DNA from: Bosea sp. BIWAKO-01
Lineage (GTDB): Bacteria > Pseudomonadota > Alphaproteobacteria > Rhizobiales > Beijerinckiaceae
Direction: 5' to 3'
Assembly: GCF_001748145.1 (NCBI RefSeq)
Contig: NZ_BCQA01000001.1
Span: forward strand, 992,001 to 1,056,000
DNA length: 64,000 nucleotides
Shown here: positions 9,363 through 17,421 of the stretch, in pieces
Position numbering within the stretch: the first letter of the stretch is position 1
How the letters are laid out: the number at the start of each line of letters is the position of its first letter
The notes under the pieces: generated by a model
Told to the model about the DNA's origin: nothing
The model's input: only the letters and a program-made list of their open reading frames with translations
Databases searched by the model: none
Made by a program: the position numbers and the translations under genes

Positions 9363-10247
9363 TCACCAGACGAGTTGCGGAATCGCGTAATCCGGGCGGG
9401 CATGCTGCCCTGCGAACCAGCCGTGACGCTCTTCCCAGGATTTCTCGACAAGATCCTGGGCGTGAATGCCCGCCAGCACCATGACGCTCGCCGCGCCGAA
9501 GGCGTTCGCCCCGGCGATGTCGGTTCGAATGGCATCACCAATTGCGCAAATCCGGTCTGGCGGAACGGGCTTGCCACGCCGCGCTTCGGCGATATGCAGC
9601 GCCATTTCATAGATCGGGCGATGCGGCTTGCCGGCATAGATCACCGTGCCGCCGATCTGCTCGTAAGCCAGCGCGAGCGAGCCGGCGCAGGGCACGATCT
9701 TGCCACCGCGATCGACCACCAGATCAGGATTGGCGCAGATCATCACGAGATCCCGTACGACGAGATCGGCGAAGAGGCCGGCATAGGTCTCGGCCGTCTC
9801 GGTCTCGTCGTCGAACAATCCCGTGCAGAGCACGTAGCGCGCCTCCGCGGGTGAGACGCGCGGCGCATCCAGGCCGGCGATCAGAGGCAGGTCGCGGTCA
9901 GGGCCGAGCATGAAGACCGGCTCGCCGGACCGTTCCTCGATCAGCGCCCGGCAGACATCGCCGGAGGTCACGATCGCATCATAGGCAGCCTCCGGCACGG
10001 CAAAGCGTGCGAGCTGGACCTCGATTTCACGGCGCGGACGGGGAGCGTTGGTCACCAGCACGACGGAAACACCGCGGTCCCGCATCGCAACCAGCGCATC
10101 GCAGGCGTCCTGATGAGCTGCCACCCCGTTGTGAACGACTCCCCAGATATCGCACAGGCAGAGATCGAACCGGTCGGTGATTTCGGAGAATCCGGTCAAT
10201 GCGACGGTGGGCGCGGTCTTGGCAGGCTGCAAAGCGGTCAACTCCAC
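9363..10247 (-). CDS. HAD-IIA family hydrolase (TIGR01459 type)
   Basis: A 294-residue HAD superfamily protein. The first HAD motif reads CLCDIWGVVHNG, with the first Asp kept and tryptophan where the general acid Asp usually lies, a hallmark of this subfamily. Motif II is VVLVTNAPRPRREIE, and the C-terminal motifs are GKPHRPIYEMAL and ICAIGDAIRTDIAGANAFG. The family is related to NagD-type sugar-phosphate phosphatases; the substrate is unknown. No ATG fits: the GTG at 10247 (VELTALQPAKTAP) is chosen, with a TTG at 10256 as an alternative; longer versions run back into the EAL gene and look random. No clear ribosome site is seen for either. It follows the EAL gene by 85 bases on the same strand. 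Confidence 0.9.
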   Translation of the reverse strand: MELTALQPAKTAPTVALTGFSEITDRFDLCLCDIWGVVHNGVAAHQDACDALVAMRDRGVSVVLVTNAPRPRREIEVQLARFAVPEAAYDAIVTSGDVCRALIEERSGEPVFMLGPDRDLPLIAGLDAPRVSPAEARYVLCTGLFDDETETAETYAGLFADLVVRDLVMICANPDLVVDRGGKIVPCAGSLALAYEQIGGTVIYAGKPHRPIYEMALHIAEARRGKPVPPDRICAIGDAIRTDIAGANAFGAASVMVLAGIHAQDLVEKSWEERHGWFAGQHARPDYAIPQLVW

Positions 10248-10332
10248 TGAAACCAAATGTGCTGTGCGGCGCGACGGCAGCGCAGCACGGTGACGATTTA
10301 GGCCGTCGCAACGGGCAGCGATAGGGTCTTTG

Positions 10333-11826
10333 TCAGGCGCTGGCGCGGCGCAGCACGGCGCGGAACGGCAGGCGCTCCGGTGTCGGGCTCTTCTGCGCAG
10401 GCCCGCTCGGCGGTGCTGGCAGCGCTGCCGCGGGCGATGTGCCGGCGGTGGGATAGCCCAGAATCTCGGCCGAGATCCGTGCGGCGGGCCGCTCCGGCTC
10501 GGGCGCCTGAACGACGGGTTTCGCCGGCTCGGGATCGGCAAAGACCTCCGGCTTGACCGGTCGCGGCGGTGAGATCACCAACCCCTGGGCATAGGACACG
10601 CCAAGCTCGATCATGTCCGCGACAGTCGGATCATCCTCGATCTTCTCGGCGACGAGGATGATCGAGGCCCGCGCGAGCTGAGCCCCGAGATCGGCGGCGG
10701 CGATATCGATCGAGGAACGCTCGGCTTCAGCCTGCAGCAGGGCGGCCGGCACTTTCACGAAGCGAATGCCACGATCATGCAGCGATGCCGGGTCGAACCG
10801 AAGATCGCCGACATGGTCGAGCGCGAAGCGCACGCCATTGGCGGACATCGCCCCGAGCAGGCCAAGGCTGGTCGGTTCCAGGGAGCGGAAGACGCGCTGC
10901 GGCATCTCGATCACCAGATGACCGGCATGCTCACGGTATTTCTCGAGGATACGGGAGAGGGTCACCAGAGCCTGCGACGAGGCCCAGGTTGCGGCGCTGA
11001 AATTACAGGCCACGAAGAGGCCACCGTCCTTTGATCCGAGATGACGCGCGATCGCCAGCGTACGTGTCAGCACCAGTGCATCGAGCGTCGGACCGAACCC
11101 CCGCTCCTCGACGATCGCCAGGAATTCGGCGGGGAGCAGCAAGGTGCTCTCGTCGAGACGCAGACGGACCAGCGCCTCGTAGCCACGTGTCCGGCGCTGC
11201 GGCAACTGCACAATCGGCTGGAGATGGACTTCGACCTTGCCCTCGGCCAGCGCCGTGCTGATGATCGAGGCCCGTTCATCGGCAGCGCGCAGCTGCTCGG
11301 CCTGAATGGCCTCCGCGCGTGCTGCAGCAAGCGCCTCGCGATGCGCAATGCGGGCAAGCTCGGGAGCAGGCACCGGCGGCGGCGGGGGAGCGGTTTCGGC
11401 ATTGCGCCGGGCCTGCGCCGCCGAGAGCTGCGTGTCGTGATCTGCCAGCGTCATTGCGACTTGCTGCAGCAGGTCGCCGAGCAATCCGACCTCGGCCGTC
11501 AGTTCATTGATCGCGGCGCGTGCGGGCGCGGCATCGGCCTCGCTCATCGGCAGCTGCTCGACACGCTGCGCCAAACTGTCAAGCCTGATGGCGTTGGTTG
11601 CCAGGCGAACCTTGACCTCGCCGATAGCCGCGAAGATCTGCTCGCGCTGCGCAAGGACACGTCGCTCGTAGAAAATCGCGGACGCCGCCAACCCTGCCCC
11701 CGCCAGCAGGAGGCCCGTGGCGTTGGCCAGCGCTCCCGGCAAAGCGAGAACCGCGATTGCGCCAGCCGCCACGCCGGTCACGGCACTGGCGAGAGGATGC
11801 AAGGCGGTAAGGCGGACAGGGGCCAA
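10333..11826 (-). CDS. Membrane-anchored EAL-domain protein with altered catalytic site
   Basis: A 497-residue protein: two hydrophobic segments (about residues 11-30 and 36-52), a coiled-coil/Ala-rich linker (55-185) with a proline stretch near 147-155, an EAL domain (about 190-420) and a Pro-rich tail. EAL domains hydrolyse cyclic di-GMP. Here EALVR is intact at 217-221, with Asn275, Glu307, Lys358, Glu394 and Gln414 in the expected order, but the metal-binding DD pair is Asp337-His338 (LDHVGD), so the second aspartate is lost. It may bind c-di-GMP or a partner without cleaving it, or be a weak enzyme; this is inference. An upstream box TTAACCGTCTGTTCAC lies 65 bases before the start. Confidence 0.9.
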   Translation of the reverse strand: MAPVRLTALHPLASAVTGVAAGAIAVLALPGALANATGLLLAGAGLAASAIFYERRVLAQREQIFAAIGEVKVRLATNAIRLDSLAQRVEQLPMSEADAAPARAAINELTAEVGLLGDLLQQVAMTLADHDTQLSAAQARRNAETAPPPPPVPAPELARIAHREALAAARAEAIQAEQLRAADERASIISTALAEGKVEVHLQPIVQLPQRRTRGYEALVRLRLDESTLLLPAEFLAIVEERGFGPTLDALVLTRTLAIARHLGSKDGGLFVACNFSAATWASSQALVTLSRILEKYREHAGHLVIEMPQRVFRSLEPTSLGLLGAMSANGVRFALDHVGDLRFDPASLHDRGIRFVKVPAALLQAEAERSSIDIAAADLGAQLARASIILVAEKIEDDPTVADMIELGVSYAQGLVISPPRPVKPEVFADPEPAKPVVQAPEPERPAARISAEILGYPTAGTSPAAALPAPPSGPAQKSPTPERLPFRAVLRRASA

Positions 11827-11890
11827 GGCGACGACCGCGCGAAAGAGGTTGCTGGGGAATGAAAGCGACGAATCACTCTGCTACCCGACA

Positions 11891-11906
11891 TTAACCGTCT
11901 GTTCAC
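11891..11906 (+). promoter_or_regulatory. CtrA-like box TTAACCGTCTGTTCAC upstream of the EAL gene
   Basis: TTAA and TTCA are separated by seven bases, close to the alphaproteobacterial CtrA consensus TTAA-N7-TTAA. Fourteen of sixteen bases match the box at 21467-21482 in front of the PodJ-like gene. It lies 65-80 bases upstream of the EAL gene start, read on the opposite strand. Binding by CtrA is inferred, not shown. Confidence 0.4.
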
Positions 11907-11954
11907 GCGCATGCGAGGGCCATGGACGAAAAGCGGCGACGGTCGGGAATTCGC

Positions 11955-13781
11955 TCAGTGAGCGCCGCTGGCTTCGAGCCGACGCGGCCCGAGATCCGAC
12001 ATGATCCGGTCGATGACGGCTTCGCTGAACCCCATCCGCGACAGGTAAAGCCTGGCGTCGATCGAGAAGAGCGGAGCCGCCTGCGCCAGCCGTCGCAGGG
12101 CCGCTGAAACGCCCGGCTCATCATGCTTTCCCGCCAGGTGGAGAGCTCGACCAAGCAAGCTGAGCGGACTGTCATCGGCGACAAAAATGGCAGCATGCGC
12201 ATCCGCGAGCTTATCATTGCCCATCAGATGCTCGGCCAAGAAGGCGTAGAAATCGTACCAGGCAGGACGGCCACTGCTGGATGCCACAGCCCGCTGCAGC
12301 AGCGGCAGGCCTTCCGCAGGCTGACCGATCTGAACATAGCGCGCGCCTAGATCGGCCATGATGTCGGGATCGTAGGGATTGCGGACGAGCGCGGCCCGGC
12401 CCGCCCTGAAGGCATCTTCATAGGCGCCGCGTGCGAAGTACACGTCCATCATGGCCTGCTGCGCGCGTGCGCTGGACGGCGCCAGCCTGACCGCCGTCAA
12501 TGCAGCGCTCAAGGCGCGATCGAGCGGCGAGCCAGGCAGCGGATTGAGCCCGGCGGTGTATTCGTCGACCGTCAGCAGGGCGAGCTGCGACCAGGCGGGA
12601 TGGAAGGCAGGGTCGCGCTCCAGAACCGCCTCCAGGCAGGTGCGGGCGGCCAGGTGATCTTCGGCTCGCATGGTGCGGCGGATATTCAGCGCCTGGAAGA
12701 CGCAGCGCATCGGCGACGCCGTCATCGTCTGGCGATAGTCGGCGTGAATGATGCCGAAGGGCTCGGCAAGCCTGACCGCAAGCCGCCGGGCGATCTCGCG
12801 CAACTCCGGAGCATCCTCGCCCTTCGGCAGTGTCCGGATGGCGGACGTTGTCCAGACCACACGGCCGTCCTTGACGGAGCGCAACCGGCCGAAGCCTTCC
12901 GTCGCCCCGCCTTGCCGCGTCGCATTCATCTCGAAGACATAGTCGGCGCCGCTATAGAGGTCCGCGCCGGCGGCCGGCGTACGAACGGTAACGAGATCGT
13001 CGAACCGAGCCAGGGCATCGACCAGAAGCCGGGTGAAGGCCTGCACCAGCCCGGCCAGCTCCGGATCGTCGGCCGCGGCGCTCAGCGATACGACGACCAT
13101 CGGCAAATGAGCCGACGCGCTCGATCCCGCGCGACGCGCTGCCTCCTCGATCAGCTGAGCCTGGCGCACCAGCGGGTCGGGCTGCGGTGTCGTCTCCCGC
13201 GGAGGAAGGTAGTGCCAGGTGGCGAGAGGCACGATCACGAGGGCCAGCCCTAGCACGGCAAGCCAGTGTCCGAGCCTGAAACCGTGCCTGCCCGGCCGTT
13301 CCGGGAGCGGCAGCTGGACTGCCCTGGCGTCGCCGGGCGCCATGCGCTCCTGCGCCGGCTCGGCAAGCATCCCGGCAGCCCCAAGATGTTCAAAGACAGG
13401 GACGTAAGCGCCGACCGGCATGGAAATGCGGATCGTGTCGTCAGCGCCATCCCCCTGATAATACTGGCCTAGCGCTCTGCGCAGACGACCGGCCTCGACC
13501 CTGACGATGGGGTCGGACTGCGGGTCGAAATCTGCCGGCCGGCCGAAGGCCTCAACCGCAATGGTGTAACCCTTGAGTTCCGAGCTGCGCCCTTCGATGC
13601 GGCGCTCCACAATGAAGTTCAGAAATGCAGAGAGCTGCGGCGCACTGCGAAACGCATCCGATGTCAGGATGCGTTCAAGGGCCTCACGGACAGCGACAGC
13701 CTCCGGGTCTGCGAGCCGGTCGGTATCCTGACTGCTCTCGACCATTGGGGTTTGGTCCAGTTTGTTCCCCCCTTCATCCAA
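11955..13781 (-). CDS. TPR membrane protein with winged-helix-like N-terminal domain (CadC/adenylate-cyclase-associated type)
   Basis: A 608-residue protein. Residues 25-125 form a conserved alphaproteobacterial module (AVREALERILTSDAFRSAP, then GRSSELKGYTIAVEAFGR, then SDPIVRVEAGRLRRAL, ending IRISMPVGAYVPVFE) that looks like a winged-helix/transcriptional-regulator-like unit. One transmembrane helix lies at about 170-190 (HWLAVLGLALVIVPLATW). The C-terminal 400 residues contain a TolB/adenylate-cyclase-like strand region (LVVVSLSAAADDPE... at about 225) and then TPR-like helices (about 400-590). This topology, a cytoplasmic DNA-binding-like domain and an extracytoplasmic TPR sensor, resembles CadC-type one-component regulators. 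No target is known. The start at 13781 is the first ATG; a start at residue 13 is possible. Confidence 0.8.
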   Translation of the reverse strand: MDEGGNKLDQTPMVESSQDTDRLADPEAVAVREALERILTSDAFRSAPQLSAFLNFIVERRIEGRSSELKGYTIAVEAFGRPADFDPQSDPIVRVEAGRLRRALGQYYQGDGADDTIRISMPVGAYVPVFEHLGAAGMLAEPAQERMAPGDARAVQLPLPERPGRHGFRLGHWLAVLGLALVIVPLATWHYLPPRETTPQPDPLVRQAQLIEEAARRAGSSASAHLPMVVVSLSAAADDPELAGLVQAFTRLLVDALARFDDLVTVRTPAAGADLYSGADYVFEMNATRQGGATEGFGRLRSVKDGRVVWTTSAIRTLPKGEDAPELREIARRLAVRLAEPFGIIHADYRQTMTASPMRCVFQALNIRRTMRAEDHLAARTCLEAVLERDPAFHPAWSQLALLTVDEYTAGLNPLPGSPLDRALSAALTAVRLAPSSARAQQAMMDVYFARGAYEDAFRAGRAALVRNPYDPDIMADLGARYVQIGQPAEGLPLLQRAVASSSGRPAWYDFYAFLAEHLMGNDKLADAHAAIFVADDSPLSLLGRALHLAGKHDEPGVSAALRRLAQAAPLFSIDARLYLSRMGFSEAVIDRIMSDLGPRRLEASGAH

Positions 13782-14081
13782 ACTACGCCAAAACCGACGT
13801 TACGTCATTCGCGACATCGAAGCGACCGGGCGACCGCGGCGCGCAGTGGTGCCCCGCCTCGCCCGCAATTTACAGCCCGCTTTCTGCTGTTAGGTTGAGA
13901 GAAGCTTAATTGTACAGGATGCGGCCGACAGCCTCCGTCTCGCAGCCGAGCGAAAACTCCCGCGGTTTCGAAGCATTCTGCATGCCATTCGGCGTGTGTC
14001 GGCCTTTCAGGCAGACCCCGGGCATGGTCGCTTGCCGAAGCATGTTTTACTACGGCGGCGTAGGTAAGCCGGTGATGGGTG

Positions 14082-14101
14082 GCGCTGCCAGATGGCAGCG
14101 C
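14082..14101. repeat. Perfect 9-bp inverted repeat
   Basis: GCGCTGCCA (14082-14090) and TGGCAGCGC (14093-14101) are separated by GA. No T-run follows on either strand, so it is not a classical terminator; it could be a cruciform, an operator or part of a structured RNA in the unassigned gap. Confidence 0.4.
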
Positions 14102-14140
14102 TCAATGGGAAGCCTGCAGGCACGCCGATCACCCCGGCGT

Positions 14141-14422
14141 TCAAGCCCCCTGGCGACCAGGCGGACTACCCCCTTCCGTTCCGTTCGCTCGCCTCAAGGT
14201 CTTTGCCGCGGAGCCCGGCTCGCCTTTCTGGCCCTGGGAAATCTCGGCCACGTCTTCTTCGCAGACCAGGCTACCGAAGGGGTAGACATCCTGACGAAGG
14301 GCGCGCGGACCTGCCGACGCGTCTTCCGGGAGGGAGCTAGGACGCATCCGAGCGGCTGCAGGCTCGGCCATCGCGGCGTCGGATCTGGCAGGATTTCCGT
14401 CTGCGGCATCATCCGCAAGCAC
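14141..14422 (-). CDS. Possible small hypothetical protein (weak)
   Basis: A 93-codon frame from a GTG at 14422 to a TGA at 14141. The stretch DVYPFGSLVCEEDVAEISQG reads more protein-like than other frames of this gap, and about two-thirds of third positions near its end are G or C, lower than in neighbouring genes. No ribosome-binding site, signal peptide or known motif is visible. It may be a decayed gene fragment or chance. I do not recognise it. Confidence 0.2.
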   Translation of the reverse strand: MLADDAADGNPARSDAAMAEPAAARMRPSSLPEDASAGPRALRQDVYPFGSLVCEEDVAEISQGQKGEPGSAAKTLRRANGTEGGSPPGRQGA

Positions 14423-14681
14423 CCATTTTTCGGTGGATTGCTCTCAGTTTCCGGCCAGCGCCGTCGCAGCCACGATCGCGAAAAGCAGGCATTCGCGAAG
14501 GGCGAATCGGAATGTCGCACGCGTATCGCGCGCTTGAGCGAAACGTCACGCTTCGGTGGCCGTGTCCGTTTCCGAGCCGGTCAGGGGTTCAGCCGACACA
14601 TCTCGGCCCGAAGGTTGCGGCAAGCGCCTTCGAGAGGCTGCGCCAGACTTGGATCCAGCCATGGGCCGACGAGCGGCAAGG

Positions 14682-15176
14682 TCACGCACGCCGCAGCTTG
14701 TTGTAGCGGGCGATCAGCCTGTCGCGCTTCAGGCGTGACAGGCGATCGACCCAGAAAATGCCGTCGAGCTGATCGATCTCGTGCTGATGGCAAACGGCGA
14801 GCAGGCCATCGGCCTCTTCGAACTGCTCCGCACCGTCCAGGTCCCGATAGGTGACATGGACGCGGGCATGACGCTCGATCTCGTCTGCAACCCCCGCCAT
14901 CGAGACGCTGCCCTCGTGGTGGCGGATCATGTCAGGTGAAGCCCACGCGATCGCAGGGTTCACATAGGTGCGAACCTCACCCGGCGACAGCTCCAGCACG
15001 ACCAGCCGCTGGAGAAGGCCGACATGCGGCGCCGTTATGCCGATTCCGGGAGCCGCCCGCATCGTTTCCAGCAAGTCAGCCGCGAGCGAGCGAAGCACCG
15101 CATCGAAATGCGTCACCGGCTCGGCTGCCATGCGCAGCCGAGAATCGGGAAAGCCAATGATCGGCCGGATCGTCAC
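14682..15176 (-). CDS. Peptide deformylase-like protein with all three active-site motifs altered
   Basis: A 164-residue protein with the length and fold signature of peptide deformylase, which removes the N-formyl group from nascent proteins using a Cys/His/His metal site. Motif I reads GIGITAPHVG with His51 in place of the conserved Gln; motif II reads EGSVS with Ser90 in place of the metal-ligand Cys; motif III reads HEIDQ with Gln136 in place of the second metal-ligand His, while His132 and the catalytic Glu133 remain. With two of three ligands changed, deformylase activity is unlikely; a binding or regulatory role, or a different hydrolase chemistry, is possible. It starts at an ATG and lies 17 bases downstream of the fadB-like gene on the same strand, so it is probably the last gene of the beta-oxidation operon. 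Confidence 0.9.
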   Translation of the reverse strand: MTIRPIIGFPDSRLRMAAEPVTHFDAVLRSLAADLLETMRAAPGIGITAPHVGLLQRLVVLELSPGEVRTYVNPAIAWASPDMIRHHEGSVSMAGVADEIERHARVHVTYRDLDGAEQFEEADGLLAVCHQHEIDQLDGIFWVDRLSRLKRDRLIARYNKLRRA

Positions 15177-15193
15177 GCGTTGGCCTCAGGAGA

Positions 15194-17398
15194 TTATGCG
15201 GCAGCCTTCTTCTCCGCATTGCCATAGTAGCTCTCTCCCGTCTTCGCCATGCGCTTGAGCTGCCGGTTCGGCTTGAACCGCTCGCCATGTGTCCTGGCGA
15301 GCTTCTCGCAGAGCTTCACGAAAACGGCCGCGCCCATGTTGTCGATGTAGGAGAGCGTGCCGCCCGAATAGGGCGCAAAACCGAAACCGATGATCGAGCC
15401 GACATCCGCCTCGCGAGGATCGGTCACGACACCTTCCTCATAGGTGCGGGCAGCTTCCAGCGCCTGGGTCACGAGCAGGCGCTCCTTGAGTTCCTGCATG
15501 TCGATGAGCTCCGGGTCGAGCCGGTTCTTCGTCAGCTCGGCAAGCCCGGGCCAGAGCCGCTTCGGGCCGGCTTCCGGATAGTCGTAGAAGCCCTTCCTGT
15601 TCTTGCGGCCGAGGCGGCCATGCGTCTCGACCATCTCGGTGAGCAGTCTTTCCTGCCCGGGGTCGACCGCATGTTCGCCGAGCTGGGCCTTGGTCGCCTT
15701 CAGCACCTTGTAGGCGAGATCGACCGCAACCTCGTCATTCAGGGACAGCGGACCGACCGGCATGCCGGCCTGCTTGCCGGCGGCCTCGATCATCGCCGGG
15801 GGCACGCCCTCCATCAGCATCAGATGGCCTTCGCGGATGTAGTTGCCGACACAGCGGTTGGCATAGAAGCCGCGCGTGTCGTTGACGACGATCGGCGTCT
15901 TCTTGATGGCGCGGACGAAGTCGAGCGCCATGGCGAGCGCCTTCTTGCCGGTCTTCTTGGCCATGATGACCTCGACCAGCAGCATCTTCTCGACCGGCGA
16001 GAAGAAATGCACGCCGATGAAATTCTTCGGGCGCTGCGAGTGTTCGGCGAGCCCGGTGATCGGAAGCGTCGATGTATTGGAGCCGAAGATCGTCCTGGGT
16101 CCGACCACGGCCTCGACCTTGGCGATGACCTCGGCCTTGACCTTCGGGTCTTCGAATACGGCTTCGATGACGAGATCGCAGCCCTTGAGATCGGCATAGT
16201 CCGCCGAGGCGGTGATCCGGCCGAGCAGCGCGTCGCGGTCGGCCGTCTTGGCGCGCCCTTTCATGATCTGGTCGGAAACCAGCTTATGCGAATAGGCCTT
16301 GCCCTTCTCGGCCGCCTCGATGTCGCGGTCGATCAGGATGACGTCCAGGCCTGCCTGGGCCGTGACATAGGCGATGCCCGCGCCCATGAAGCCTGCGCCG
16401 ACAACGCCGACCTTCTTCAGCCTGCTCGCCGGGACATCGGCCGGGCGGCGAGCCCCCTTGTTCAACTCCTGCATCGAGACGAAGAGCGTGCGGATCATCG
16501 AGGCCGCCTCCTTCGTTCGCAGAATTTTTGCGAAATAGCGGCTCTCGACCCTGAGGCCGAGATCGATCGGCAACTGCAGGCCCTCATAGACCGCGCTCAG
16601 GATGGCGCGTGCGGCCGGGTAGTTGTCATTGGTCTCGCGGCGATAGATCGCGTTGGCCGGTGGCCAGATCTGCATGCCGGCGGGCGAATAGACCTTGTTG
16701 GACGGCAGCTTGAACTTGGGATCGTCCCAGGGCGCCTTGGCCTGCGGATTGGCCTTCAGCCACTCCCGGGCATTCTGAAGCATCTGATCACGCGGCACGG
16801 CGGCATGGACGAGGCCGCTGTTGCGGGCCGGCAGCGCCTTGATCTGCTCGCCCTTGAACATCATCTGCAGCGCGTCGCCGGTCTGCATCAGGCGCGAGAC
16901 ACGCTGCGTGCCGCCGGCGCCGGGGAAGAGTCCGACCTTGATCTCGGGCAGGCCGACGCGGGTCGAGGCATCGTCCGAGGCGACGCGGTACTGACAGGCG
17001 AGCGCAAGTTCGAAGGCGCCACCAAGGCAGACGCCATGGATGGCGGCTGCGAACGGCTTCCCGCAGGTTTCGAGCTTGCGATAGAGCAGCGAGAGCTTGC
17101 GGCTCTCGTCGAAGAAGGTCTGCATCGCAGCCGCTTCGCCCTTCTCCCGGGCAAGCCCGACATAGAGGTCGCGCAGCCCCTGGAGCATGGTCAGGTCGGC
17201 ACCACCCGAGAAGGCTTCCTTGCCGGAGGTAATGACGCAGCCCTTGATCGCCTCGCTCGAGACGACATGGTCGATGACCTGGTTCAACTCGGCCATGACC
17301 TCGGGCGTGATGACGTTCATCGAACGGCCGGGCATGTCCCAGATCAGGGTCGCAATGCCGTCGGCGTCGGTCTCGAAGCGGAAATTGGTGAGGTTCAT
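15194..17398 (-). CDS. FadB/FadJ-like enoyl-CoA hydratase / 3-hydroxyacyl-CoA dehydrogenase
   Basis: A 734-residue trifunctional-type beta-oxidation enzyme. The N-terminal crotonase domain has both catalytic glutamates (GGAFELALAC and LPEIKVGLFPGAGG). The NAD-binding domain begins near residue 330 with VGVVGAGFMGAGIAYVTAQAG, and the dehydrogenase domain carries the catalytic His in GVHFFSPVEKMLLVEVI, then TRGFYANRC. It hydrates enoyl-CoA and oxidises the L-3-hydroxyacyl-CoA. The ATG at 17398 (MNLTNFRFETDADG) has GGGGAGA just upstream; the longer form from 17470 overlaps fadA and is not family-like. It follows the thiolase gene by 23 bases, as expected for the two subunits of the fatty-acid oxidation complex. 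Confidence 0.96.
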   Translation of the reverse strand: MNLTNFRFETDADGIATLIWDMPGRSMNVITPEVMAELNQVIDHVVSSEAIKGCVITSGKEAFSGGADLTMLQGLRDLYVGLAREKGEAAAMQTFFDESRKLSLLYRKLETCGKPFAAAIHGVCLGGAFELALACQYRVASDDASTRVGLPEIKVGLFPGAGGTQRVSRLMQTGDALQMMFKGEQIKALPARNSGLVHAAVPRDQMLQNAREWLKANPQAKAPWDDPKFKLPSNKVYSPAGMQIWPPANAIYRRETNDNYPAARAILSAVYEGLQLPIDLGLRVESRYFAKILRTKEAASMIRTLFVSMQELNKGARRPADVPASRLKKVGVVGAGFMGAGIAYVTAQAGLDVILIDRDIEAAEKGKAYSHKLVSDQIMKGRAKTADRDALLGRITASADYADLKGCDLVIEAVFEDPKVKAEVIAKVEAVVGPRTIFGSNTSTLPITGLAEHSQRPKNFIGVHFFSPVEKMLLVEVIMAKKTGKKALAMALDFVRAIKKTPIVVNDTRGFYANRCVGNYIREGHLMLMEGVPPAMIEAAGKQAGMPVGPLSLNDEVAVDLAYKVLKATKAQLGEHAVDPGQERLLTEMVETHGRLGRKNRKGFYDYPEAGPKRLWPGLAELTKNRLDPELIDMQELKERLLVTQALEAARTYEEGVVTDPREADVGSIIGFGFAPYSGGTLSYIDNMGAAVFVKLCEKLARTHGERFKPNRQLKRMAKTGESYYGNAEKKAAA

Positions 17399-17421
17399 CG
17401 GTTCTCTCCCCTTCGTGCCGA

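Larger units (their letters stand above)
13782..14681. other. 900-base stretch with no confidently coding gene
   Basis: This gap separates the TPR gene (starting leftward at 13781) from the 3-prime end of the deformylase homologue. It is less GC-biased than its surroundings. It contains an AT-richer patch with the TPR gene promoter (about 13785-13910), a perfect inverted repeat at 14082-14101, and several short frames on both strands with unremarkable codon use. The longest plus-strand frame (13910-14854) has a composition typical of chance translation and runs into the deformylase gene. It may be a decayed gene or a regulatory/ncRNA region. Confidence 0.5.

Noticed and set aside
13910..14854. 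314-codon plus-strand frame in the 900-base gap
   Set aside because: Composition looks random (Arg/Ser-rich), no ribosome site, and it runs into the deformylase-like gene on the opposite strand.
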